A stretch of 64,000 bases of DNA. It comes from Crocodylus rhombifer (taxonomy: Eukaryota > Chordata > Crocodylia > Crocodylidae). Positions 53,855 to 64,000 of the stretch are shown here, piece after piece; position 1 is the stretch's first letter; each line of letters begins with the position of its first letter. The notes under the pieces were generated by a model. That model was not told where the DNA came from and made no database searches. It saw nothing but the letters and a program-made list of their open reading frames with translations. Position numbers and translations under genes: made by a program. Location: positions 49,411-113,410 of the forward strand of contig JAVSML010001154.1 in NCBI GenBank assembly GCA_038503035.1, in the 5' to 3' direction.

Positions 53855-54145
53855 GGGCATTTATACACATGCTGCAGGATTGCGGGGGAAGGAAGAGCCT
53901 TTAACTAGAGCAGCTCTGAGAGCCGCTCTAATTAAAATGCCAGGAGTGTCTTGTGCATCAGCATCCCCATACTTACATATGGCGGCGGGGCACTTTATCT
54001 AAAGCTTGTCGAACGAGCACCTCTCCTGCCATTTTTAAGTGTGGGGACACTGATACATGAGATGCTGGAGTGCAGTAATTACCACGCTCCAGCAGACCCG
54101 ATTAATCAGCTAATCGAGTCTGCGCCAACACACTGTAATTATAGC
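53855..54145. mobile_element. MITE-like element, inverted relative of 51776-52090
   Basis: Begins GGGCATTTATACACATGC and carries AACTAGAGCAGCTCTGAGAG and CTAAAGCTTGTCGAACGAGC in the reverse order of the copy 1.8 kb upstream. The right border is uncertain. Confidence 0.45.
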
Positions 54146-54494
54146 TTGGAGCTGTTCGCTGATCAATTCCTAGTTTAAGATCAGAGGGAGCCATGTACAT
54201 TACAGTACTCTATGGTCTACTTCTGAGGCACATCCTTCAAGAAAGGTATAGAAGGATTTTAAAATTCTCAAGTGTTTATTTTTTCCTTTCTGTGCAATCA
54301 CCAGCCCCTCCTGTGCATATCAGAACTCAGCCTAGTTTAAGAAAAAAATCTTCTTTAAACAATGGGCCCATTCCTTCTACATGAATCTAGAGAGAGGTGC
54401 CCCTCTAGCTTGTGGGGCTGGGAAGCCACCAGAGTCATGAACAGCATCCTGTCACCATCCTGTGGGCTACCAGGATACAGAAAATAAATTGGCC

Positions 54495-55100
54495 AGAACA
54501 CAGGACTGGAAGGGACCTCAAATCCAGTCTCCCGTGTTCACAGGTAACCTTTTAGCCATTTATCAGGTACTCCAACCCTTCTCATACAACAGGCACAAAC
54601 TGTATTATGAAAATAAAACAAAAAACACTCTAAAATGTGCCACAGGCACACTGCAGTAGCAAAGAATCAGTTGATATATGCTACAAGAATGCCAGACAAT
54701 GACTCATACTACAGAGAAAAGTAAATTAAAAAAAAAAATTTACCTGGGGAAAAATTCCCCAAATTTGGCAATCAGCCTGACCCTTAACAAAAGAGTAAGA
54801 TGCTTAGCCAAGCATAAGAGAGGTTTCTAAATAGAAGCTCCCATGAGCCCAGTAGAAACTCCTACCTTTAGTTCTGGCTAATGTCCAATACTTCTGAGGA
54901 AGACAACCCTCCATTCCTCCCCCAACCCCCAAAAACTTATAAGGCAATCATGAGAGGAGAAAATTCCTTCCTGGCTGCTGCAGAAAACCACAAAAGCCCT
55001 GGAACATGGAATTAAGAGATACCTCTTGGGCAGAGTATGAGCTACCTTGTATGAACTACCTCTTAGCCTCAACATGCAGATTGCTACTATTTGAATCCAC
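54495..55100 (-). mobile_element. CR1-related fragment, minus strand
   Basis: Begins with ACAGGACTGGAAGGGACCTC, the reversed CR1 tail, and later has AAAATTCCCCAAATTTGGCA, ATTCCTTCCTGGCTGCTGC and similar blocks I recall from reptile CR1-linked repeats. The far border is uncertain. Confidence 0.5.
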
Positions 55101-56654
55101 ACATCGCAGGTTCTGGTAACTGATGCAAGAACCCCATGTCCCATTATACGAGCCCTTGCATAAACTTTCTGAGTTCCATCTAGAAATGACTGAGGCTCGG
55201 TGCACCCACTGCTTTGCTCAGAACACCCTTCTAAAACTTCACTCCTTCTATTAGTTGAGACTTGTCCTAGTTTCCACCCTACATTTATTAATGGCAGTTT
55301 GTAGCCATTTTATTTTTGCACTTGTATTATTCCTTAATAAGAGTAATGTGGTGATTTGAGTGGAAAGTGGCAAGGGCTGGATTGGTTTTGTATGTAGAAG
55401 TCTTTTGGCCTAGGATAGGGAGGAAGATTTAGCTATTAATTATTTTCTTAGAAGATGTTTTGGTTTTGAGAGGGGGCTTGGTTTGGCTTGTTTGTTTTAC
55501 AAATTACTTGGCCTCCCCACTTGAATATGTTTTCTATTGAAAAATGTAGAGTATGCATGTTATCAACTATTATTATTAGTATTTCAGTAACCTCCAGCAC
55601 CCTTATGCAGTCAGAATCTGCTACCCCATTGAGCTAACTGCTGTGTAAACACAACATAGGCCATGTTACATATTACTTTTCAGTGCCTCCTGGAGCTCTT
55701 AACCTTTGGATTGTCCATGCATTAACACCTGAAATTAGTTTTAAGCACATTTTAGGGGGCTTGAAGTTATGCCACTCCAGGGCAGGTTTATCTCTGATCC
55801 ATGTGAGCCTGCTCGTGTTCCACTAATGTGTGGCCACTCCTCAAGTTGCAATCTTCCAGAATCCCAGGACGCAATATCCCTTCCCCTGCTCTCCTGTTCT
55901 ATGCAGACAAACTTTACACTCCCTGAATTCTCCTGCCCAGGGGGCAGTACTGGCACCAAGCCAAGTCCCCTCTCACCCCCAGAGGTATGACCTTGCTACT
56001 TCCAGGGTTGCAGCCCCATGCAAACAGTCTGCAGAGCACATGTGACCCTAGCCAGGTCACAAGGCATAGATGGGTCCAGGAGTGGAGTCTAGGGAGAGTG
56101 GGGAGGGGGGAACAAGGTAGGGAGCCAGCCAGATTGGGTTCCCATGAGCTGAGGCTTCCTTCATGCAGTGTGCAACAAGGCCCCAAGATAGGTTCCTTGC
56201 TTTGAGCAACTACATAACTACGTAAGCTTTACTACTATAAGATGATTGGCTCAAGAAGATCCTGCAGCCTGCTTGGAGGTCTGCTGAAGTCACTGGGGGC
56301 ATGTCTATGCAGTGAAAGGACTACACAAGGGGGCACCACAAAGAAGCACATCACATCCTCTCCATGCATGCTATGTCCTGAAACAAACATAACATAACCA
56401 TTTTAGTGGCTTATCAGAAGCTTACCAGTTGGGAGCTTACTGATAACCTCAGTAACACACACACAGCAGCGCCCCAAGGTGACTGTATTACTTTGATTTC
56501 AGGTAGTAGTGTGTATGGAGTGAGGGTGTGAGTCCACCTGTTCAGAACTCCCTGGGGCACAAGGGCCTGAGGAATCTTAAAATCCATTTGAAATTCTTGC
56601 ACTTAAAAGGCAAGCTAATCAGTATTGCACTAAACCTTGTTTGTGTTTTTTAAC

Positions 56655-56965
56655 ATTACAATGTTTCTATACACGTGCTCTGATGCATTCCGATTGGAAC
56701 GCATCTGAGCAGACTCAATCAATCTCATGTATTCAGCATCCCGTGTTTCAAAATGGCAGTGGGGGCTTTTTAAGTGAATGAGATTTAGTTAAAGCGCCTC
56801 CACTGAGAGGTGCGCTATTTAAAAATTCTACCTCCACCACAGAGCATGTGTTGAGGTACCCAAAATGAGTAGAGAATCCTTCACCAACACCCCTGGGACA
56901 ACCCCCCACAAACTTTTCAGATCTCTTAAATCCTTGGTGTTTTTTAAAACAAGGACGTACAAGCA
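56655..56965. mobile_element. MITE-like element related to 51776-52090
   Basis: Contains CTATACACGTGCTCTGATGC, the short hairpin GATGCATTCCGATTGGAACG, CATCCCGTGTTTCAAAATGG and TTTAGTTAAAGCGC, all variants of motifs in the other two copies. Borders are approximate. Confidence 0.4.
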
Positions 56966-57635
56966 ATGCTACGGCACGTTATTATACATTTTACATCACA
57001 CCAGGCATTCATTATTCAAAGACAACTAAATTCTCCTCATCTGTTCCTTGGCACAAGTACCCAGGGGCTGCCCAGAGGAGCTGGCAGTGTGGAAACCTCA
57101 TGCCAAATCCCCAAGCAGCTGCAAATCCTGCTTCCTGGGCCACTACAGTCCCTTCACTGTGCTACTCCTCATACGGCCTTATGCAGCAGCCAACCCCCCA
57201 GTTGTACCCACATTCCTATCCTGTACCCCAGAAAGGAGAGATGCAAACTTCCCAAAGTCTGCCCTTCCCTGGGCAGCACAACTGCACTGGTTCTACTGTG
57301 CAGAGGAGTGGATCCATTCATCTCTCTTATTTATTCATTTGAGGATCAGCTCACTGGAATTTTGCCTGGGATGGACCAGACAAGGTCTTCAAAATTTTGA
57401 TGCCAAATAAATAGACTTTCATTTAGCAGAATAAAATGAAAGTACTTGTGGTTTCCCAGTATAATCTCAGAGATTAACATCTGGCTTGGCTCTTCCTCAC
57501 CATAAAAAGCTGATTTCTTCTTTATGTAGTTCAAGACAAACAATATAATCACTTACATAATAGCTCACAATGTGGGACATGCTCCTTAAAGCCTCTCTAA
57601 TCCAAATTCTCCAAATTCAAAACCTCAGGCACTCA

Positions 57636-57803
<168 letters not shown>

Positions 57804-58741
57804 TTAGCTGCACTGTGAAGAATGCTACAGCTGCTACAAAATGTATGCTGGGAAGACTGTAATGAAAATAAAACTGTAAAATGTTTAAGTCACCGGTTCC
57901 ATAAAAACAATAAACTGAATTAGTATAAAAAGATCATTTTCCTCACATGGAAACAATGAATTCATGTAGAAATAACACTAAGATTCCTTTTTCGTAATCT
58001 TGTGTTTATTCCTGTTGCTTCAGAGTAGCAGTTTGCTTTATGGAGCTGAAGGTCCCGAGTCCCTCAGAGGGTTCTTTTTTTGGGGTGGGGAGACGTTACA
58101 ACATAAATTGATGCAGTTCTGGGATTACTTGAAGTGTCAAATTAGATAATTATTTACTTTCACTCACTCCCTTTTTTTTAATTTTTTTATTTTTTTTCCA
58201 TTTCTGCTTTTCTTTAAGGAATAGACTAGTGAAGCCACTCTGTACATAGTTTTACCTAAATTACCTCATTCCTGTCCTCAACAGCCCTTGAATAAACTAT
58301 ATAACATACAAGAATATGATGCTGCTGAACTGAGGAATAGTGCTGACTTTGCTGCCTAATTGTTCCCAGCATATTCTTGCAATGCAACTTCCAAAATCTG
58401 ATCCTATACTTTTTCTCAGAGCTTAAACTCAGGAACCTGGGCCCCATCTCATAAACAGAAAAAAATGATAAAAAGGACACCAAATGCAAGTGATCAAAGC
58501 AATGCCATGTGAAATAGTCTACAAAATTAGCCCATCAGATTTTTCAGCCTCATTTTTTTAGCTGGAAAGTGATTTTGTTTACTCACTCGCAACCTTTTCC
58601 CCTGCTCTGAATAATGAAATTGTAAACCTGCCAAGATCTGTATTTGACACTTCTAAAGTAGTACTAACATCAAGCTGTAAAATAAAACTGGTTAATTTTT
58701 AAAAAGTTCATAATAGAAAACACATATGCTTAAATATCTGG

Positions 58742-58916
58742 ATCGGGGTGGGCAAGAAGTGGCCCACCAGGCCATTCTATCTGGCCCATGGGGCCCCTAA
58801 AAAATTTAGAAAAGTAATATTTTTCTGCCCCTGACTGCCTATCATGCAGCCCTCAATGGCTTGCCAAAACTCAGTAAGCGGCCCTCTGCCTGAAATAATT
58901 GCCTGCCTCTGATTTA
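58742..58916. mobile_element. Small hAT-like element
   Basis: The left CGGGGTGGGCAAGAAGTGGCCC and right AATTGCCTGCCTCTGA form an imperfect inverted repeat. The interior has GGCCCATGGGGCCCC and GCGGCCCTCTGCCTG. The microsatellite at 58915 begins at its right edge. Confidence 0.55.
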
Positions 58917-58957
58917 GGTAGATAGGTAGGTAGGTAGGTAGATAGCTAGATAGATAA
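58915..58957 (+). repeat. Tetranucleotide microsatellite (GGTA/GATA)
   Basis: TAGATAGATAGGTAGGTAGG followed by GATAGCTAGATAGATA: interrupted repeats of two related 4-mers, starting at the right edge of the hAT-like element. Confidence 0.9.
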
Positions 58958-59570
58958 AATATGATGCCTTAGTCAAGAATAGAAATGAGTATTTTATACC
59001 AGGATAATCTTGCAGAACTGCAGCTCATTTAAACCTTCTTTTTGCTTGGTACCACAAATTGTTTGTTAATTATAAAAAACTATAAGTGCATATTGATTTC
59101 TTGGTTTAGTGAAAAATCAAGATTTATTGACCCAAGAGGTAAATAATAATAACTGCAGTGATGTTGAACTCAATACTTAACCTGAGGAACTACAGACCTT
59201 TATATTAATCAGAACGAGGGCTATGTGGGCCAGAGTATCACCTGGCATAAAGCTGTGCAGCCCCATTGGCATCAATGGGAATATCCTTCCTTATGCCAGC
59301 TGAGGATCCATTCCAGGTACCGACTTACACACAATCAAATTTAAAGACCCACAGGATATATATATCAAGGCTCACAAGGAAATGGAGGAGCTAGTTAAGG
59401 TTGGGGAGGGGTTGGAGGGAGGGAAGGGGTTGTTGTACCAAAGACTGAGGAGGATTTGGGGCAAGATTCCTTTAGTTTCCTTTTGACATATTTGATTAAT
59501 ATTTGGGTTTTTAAATTTTGTCTATGCCCAGAAGTAAGATAAAATGTATAAATTTATATTTTCATAACTA

Positions 59571-59601
59571 ACACACACGCACACACGCACACACACACAC
59601 A
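59571..59601 (+). repeat. (AC)n microsatellite with CG interruptions
   Basis: 31 bases of AC repeat with two ACGC interruptions. Confidence 0.95.
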
Positions 59602-60672
59602 AATATGCTGTTGTAGATATTTTAGCTAACCATAAAAGTCATCAATAGGATTTACTCAGTTTAAATTAATAAGATAAAGGGTTAGATGAAGTCAGAGCAT
59701 TAAAAAAGTGGTGTGTTTTTTGAAATTTGAATAATAGTTTTCACTGAAATAAGCTGCAGGCAGCCAGGCTGTCCTAATCACCATGTATATCTGTACACTA
59801 TATCAGATCTCAGATTTTGTCTGTTTATTGACTTTTAAAGAGGTACAGTGTAGAAAAATAAGGATAAGGTGCTTCTCCTCTGCTTCAGGGAATACAGAGG
59901 ACCAGGTCTGATGGATCTTGACTGAAAGGGTAAGTGTGCAGGCCTTATGTTAATGCCTGCATCTTTTGATCTGCAGATGACCTTCATCTGTCAAAGTGCC
60001 GGAGTGTGGAAACAAAGAGATATCTGTTTCCCTTGACATCATTTCTGACAACTGAGAATAGTCATGTGAGATAATGCTCATCCAGCTGGATGAACACACT
60101 CATTCAGAGCAGGTTTGGAGTGCTTGCTGATAATGTGACTATGATAATATGGCTCCAAATATGGAAGCAAGAGGGCATCTGGAAAGCAGAGCAGAAGTAC
60201 ATGCCTCCAATGTAAAAGGCCCAAGACTAATGCAATTCAGCCGCCAGATGCATTCCTTCCTTTTCTCCACTCTATTTTCTCTGTCTTCTGCTCCATTTGA
60301 AAGTCTATGTGAATTTCTCCTATGTCAGAGGTGTTCTTCAATTAACTCCAATGTATAATTCTATTGTCCAGCCAGTTTACAGATGGTAGTTGCTTTCTTG
60401 TGTGTACCAACACAATAGGGATTACTGTAATTAATGTAATTAATTCTGTTTCTGTGTATTGCTAACTTGACTATTTAAGGTATCTACGTATGCCAGCCTA
60501 GTGACCTAACATTAGCACGCTGCCCTGGCAAGCTAGAGAATCAGTTTCCATTGCTAATGAAATCCCAAGTGTCAGACAGGCGGGGTAGCCTAGTTTCTTG
60601 CATTGTTCAGCTATGCTCCCACTAGCCTGTTACAGCATCAGCTGGCTCCAAAGAGATTCTGCCTCAGTTTGT

Positions 60673-60722
60673 CAGAAAGTTATCAAGTTACAGAGGTCAG
60701 AAAGTTATCAAGTTACAGAGGT
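60673..60722 (+). repeat. Perfect tandem duplication of a 25-bp unit
   Basis: The 25-base unit beginning CAGAAAGTTATCAAGTTACA is present twice with no mismatch. The surrounding sequence is unique. Confidence 0.95.
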
Positions 60723-60894
60723 ACAGAATTAAGAGTTCAAATAGGAAACCATTAAGTTTCAAAGGAGACAGGAAAAGATAACACAGCATGGCATTCCAGA
60801 GACTTAGGGAAAATCCTATTTCACCTTCATGGCTAAGCACAGACATTCAAAAAGCCCAGGCAGAATCAATCTAAGTTACATGGTTTTCTGTAAG

Positions 60895-61080
60895 TGGTCA
60901 GTTTAGATCAGTGGCAAACAGTACACACATTCATGCTTTGGTGGTGGGGGACGGGCAAATCTTAGACCAGGTTCCACCATTTGTAAATAGGCTGTGTGCA
61001 CTGAACTTCTGTTCTGTTATGGGTATAGAATGGTTTCCAATCACTTATATCTGTAGAAGTGTGATGTCTGTACCTAGCCC
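60895..61080 (-). mobile_element. Short copy of the GGTACAGACATT element, inverted
   Basis: On the minus strand it starts GGGCTAGGTACAGACATCAC and contains CCATAACAGAACAGAAGTTC and ATGGTGGAACCTGGTCTAAG, close matches to the element at 21371 (CCATAACAGAACAGAAATTC, ATGGTGGAACCCGGTCTAAA). Confidence 0.65.
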
Positions 61081-61384
61081 ATGTGTCTAAGTAGCACTTC
61101 CATTGCCATTTAATAGCCTCCTCCTATTAGATAAAACATCAGCTGGTTATAGTTTTTCTGTAACTAAAGTTCTGTGATTTGCATGTATTTATGATATTTT
61201 GTGACATGTATACCAAGGCAATCTTACTCAGTTCCAGGTGCCCATTTGGGTAATGCAGAGCATGCATAACATTGATTTCTTGAGTATATTTTAACTACTT
61301 CCTTGAAGTGGCAGGACATTGTCAGTGCCCTCATCTCCTGTTTAACCTGGCAAATCGAGAAGTATTTTTGATGTTTTGGGTATT

Positions 61385-62891
61385 ATGCCTGGCAGTTGCA
61401 TGTGAAGGTTATTCCTGAAGTTTTTTTATATCCTCTGGAGGGTATAAAAAGATCAGCACGCCTGGCACACAGGGCTGCTGCATCAAGAGATGAAGAAGGT
61501 GTGAGTTGGCTAGCAGGGCAGAACTGTTACCCCAAAAAGCCCCAAAGACCGCCCCCCCTAAACTGGATGGGAGCAGCAAGGGGCCACGTCCTCGGTCCTG
61601 CTGCTAAGGAGTATGGCGAACGATGTACAGCTTGGTGCACACAGCCAGACCCTGGGAGCTGCACGAGGCAGCTCAGATTTGCAATCCCCTGCCAGCTAGA
61701 GGCCAGGAACACAGTGCATGAGTGGTGCATGGTACCAGACCCTGGGAGCTGCATGAGGCAGCTCAGGTCTGCAACCTCTGGCATGTGGCCAGATAGTTGG
61801 TGCACAGGCAGCACATGGCATAGTCCAGGAGCATACTGGGATCCCAGGAGCTGCACAAGGCAACTTGGGTCCATAACCCCTGGCAACCAGTCAGGCCTCT
61901 GGTGCACAGGAGGTGTATGAAGAGAGACCCTGGGAGCTGTTTGCAGCAGCTTAGGTCCTCTGTTCCTGGTGAGAGGCCAGGAAACTTGGTACTGCTAGTG
62001 CAGCATGGAGGGTTCGGCAAGGCCGAGACCACGGGAGCCCCCAGCAGCAGCTCGGGTTTCCACCCCTTGGCACAGAGCCAGTGCCTCAGTGCAGGCAAGG
62101 CTGCACAGAATGCTAGGGAGGGACCGAGCCCCGGTGCTGCTCAAGGTGGGTCAGGCCTCTAGCCCTTGGTACAAGGAGGAGCTGGCCGTGCACATGGCCT
62201 GAAGGGGGCCAGCTGACAAGGAGCTCTGGGTGACAGAAAGCCCCTGCAGGAGGAAGAGGTGCTAGACTCCAGGAGGCAGGGACAACTCTGCCAGGAAGTC
62301 ATGAGTTACCTGGAGAGAGGGGTCAGTCCCCACAGGGGAGAACCCCAGTAGGGTGTAAAGGGGGCTATGTGGGCTATTCCCTTGGGATTGGCAAAGGTCT
62401 GGGAGCTTGGGATTTTCTCCATTTTTCCACCCTGGTATCTAGGGAGTGCTGCCCTGCTTCCAAGGTTATTCTTTTGGGTACTGAAAGTATTTGATATCTA
62501 GCTTCCTGCACCTTATATATGGTATATAGTGCCTTCTTTTTTGTGAAAATTATTTTATATTGTAAATATTTATATGTTACGGAATTTATGATTGCATGAC
62601 TATTGAAGGCATTGAGTTAATCCCTTTGATTGCCTGTTGGTATCTTGATGGGTGTATAGGGTTTGTATATATTCATATAAGTATGTTCGATATTGTATTT
62701 TGCCCCTGTTTCCACCCCTTGTCTTACCCTAATAAATTGTAAATAGTTAAGTTATAGGGTCTCTCAGCTTGAATCTATAGGGAACGGAGGTGATTGCTGG
62801 GCCACACTGTCCCTCCACAACACACCACCCTGCTGATAATTCCCCTCAGTTGGAGAGGGCGTGCACCCCTGGGCACTACCTGGGTTATACA
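61385..62891 (+). mobile_element. LTR, family A copy with internal tandem repeats
   Basis: About 1.5 kb. It has a TATA-like GGGTATAAAAAG at about 61440-61451, a six-unit tandem array (61640-62180), a T-rich stretch, AATAAA at 62731-62736 and an end TACCTGGGTTATACA at 62891, 160 bases after the poly(A) signal as in the other copies. The left edge is a guess. Downstream to 63490 is G/A-rich sequence that could be leader or internal sequence of the element, but no gag, pol or env similarity is recognisable. Confidence 0.5.
61640..62180 (+). repeat. Six-unit tandem array inside the LTR
   Basis: Degenerate units start near 61651, 61741, 61843, 61929, 62029 and 62122 (periods 86-102). Each carries a version of CCTGGGAGCTGCACGAGGCA followed by a GCTCAGGTC(T)... 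CCTGGC block. Open frames over it on both strands are a by-product of the repeat. Confidence 0.7.
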
Positions 62892-63530
62892 ATTGAAAGT
62901 GACTGTAATGGGGAACCCTAAGCCTGATGCACAGAAAAGAGGGCCAGGTGAGAAAGAGCAGCAGGGTCCCTTGGAGGCTAGAACTTCTGTAGCCTGCTGG
63001 AGGAGGATGGCTGCCTGCAAAAAGGGAAGCCCTGACAACTCAACCAGAGGGGTAGAGACCCCAGCAACCAAGAGAAATCCCAGTAGAGCAGGAGGGGCAA
63101 ACTGCCTGCTGCAGGTAATGGACGGAGCCCCTTGAGGAGGAATGACTAGCTTGGAGCTAAGCTCACCCCCCTTTCTGCAAAGCCCAGCTTGCAGCTAGCT
63201 AGCTGCAGAAAACAGGAAGGAAAAGTGGGGGATTGGCAGCACCTGGGCCAAGTAAGCAGGAAGCCTGGTCAGCTGACTGCAGAGAACAAGTTAACTGGGA
63301 CATAAAGCCTTCCTCAAGGCAGGGGTGGGAAGGAATGGCCCCAGCAGTGGAGCAGGATGGCGCCATCCTGAGAGATAAGGTCCAGGGCAAGCCTTGCAGG
63401 AACAGCTGCTGCTCAGGAGGAGAAGCCTGTGCTGACAGGGTGAGCAAGAGCCCAAGGCGCACAGAGGACTGAGAACTTTTCTGTTGGCTCAAGAAAGACC
63501 TTGGGAGAGGGGAAGTGAATATTTCATAGA
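62892..63530 (+). other. Possible retroelement leader/internal fragment
   Basis: Purine-rich sequence immediately after the LTR end. A 113-codon frame spans the junction but matches nothing I recognise, and no primer-binding site is evident. It may be the decayed internal part of the LTR element. Confidence 0.25.
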
Positions 63531-63653
63531 TTTCATAGACATTAGGGCTGGAAGGAACCTCAGAAGATCGAGTCCAGCCCCCTGCCCAAAGGGCAGGAAG
63601 TCAGCTGGGGTCATAGGGTCCCAGCAAGATGAGCATCCAATTTGCTCTTAAAG
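63531..63653 (-). mobile_element. CR1 LINE 3' tail, minus strand
   Basis: Same structure and orientation as 31733-31864, including the doubled TTTCATAGA tail and CAGCTGGGGTCATAGG. The high similarity points to a relatively young subfamily. The rest of the window to 64000 shows nothing else. Confidence 0.75.
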
Positions 63654-64000
63654 GTATTTATTTCATAGTGTGACCTGTGGCTGACATGCAAGAGGTTGGA
63701 GTGGGTAGCTTGTAAGACTCTTTGGATAAATGGTTATCTGTGGATGCAAAGGACTGGGCTTAATCGGCTGAGAGGCCTCTTGCCAATCTGATGTTCCCAA
63801 ATTCTTTAAGGTTTTACACCTGTGAAACTCCAGCAAAATTGAAAGGGTATAACCGGATCTCAGCAACTAAGTTTGTTGACCTAAAATCACATTGATATTA
63901 CCCACATTCAATTATTCTAAATATCCAGCCAGCTTGTTCATTTTGGTGAATCCTTATTTGTAGTTAAGGAATTGATGTAGTTCAACCGACAGGAGTATGA

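Noticed and set aside
58256..58489. Minus-strand frame just upstream of the first CMYA5 exon as a possible earlier exon
   Set aside because: The translated sequence has no FN3 character and no suitable acceptor/donor with phase matching the next exon.
59889..59929. Plus-strand exon-like segment with a good pyrimidine tract/AG and GTAAGT
   Set aside because: All three frames contain a stop within 41 bases, and it is on the strand opposite CMYA5.
61640..62180. CRISPR-like spaced repeats
   Set aside because: The units are 86-102 bases, degenerate and continuous, in a vertebrate LTR. They have no repeat-spacer structure.

Overview
The window is vertebrate nuclear DNA, most likely crocodilian. 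It is AT-rich, gene-poor and full of degenerate interspersed repeats. The CR1 LINE tails (3' ends with repeated TTTCATAGA-like units and a 'GGGCTGGAAGGGACCT' motif) are of the reptile/bird type. Small palindromic DNA elements beginning TGGGC(A/G)TGTCTACA resemble MITEs known from crocodilian genomes. The lineage call is from memory of these families, not from a search. There are no bacterial-type genes, CRISPR arrays, tRNA genes or rRNA genes.

One protein-coding gene is well supported: the 3' end of CMYA5 (myospryn, cardiomyopathy-associated 5) on the minus strand. Five coding exons at 57637-57784, 44924-45057, 43456-43555, 38831-39007 and 37390-37642 have AG/GT borders, and every intron phase agrees. 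Joined, they encode about 269 residues: the last fibronectin type III domain, a linker and the complete B30.2/SPRY domain, ending at a TAA (37390-37392). Upstream exons (the very large central exon, B-box/coiled-coil and first FN3 domain) were not found between 57785 and 64000 and probably lie to the right.

Layout: 1-37,136 is intergenic (3' flank of CMYA5). It holds LTR fragments (1-1051, 7618-8646, perhaps 17766-18717), foldback/hAT-like DNA elements (3308-4685, 9100-9775, 10204-10994, 14948-16581 with a nested copy, 21371-22310), a 256-bp MITE family, CR1 fragments, a 400-N gap (20070-20469), a GC-rich minisatellite (33110-33535) and a 125-bp inverted-repeat pair. From 37,390 to 57,784 is CMYA5 with four introns of 1.2, 4.4, 1.4 and 12.6 kb. 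The largest intron splits the FN3 domain and is packed with hAT, CR1, MITE and LTR insertions. From 57,785 to 64,000 is presumed further CMYA5 intron, with microsatellites, a short perfect tandem duplication, a large LTR with a six-unit internal tandem array, and a CR1 tail.

I see no novel gene system. The most notable structures are the long palindromic transposons (two sharing an internal hairpin), the three related LTRs with conserved poly(A)-to-end spacing, and transposons inserted at or beside other repeats.
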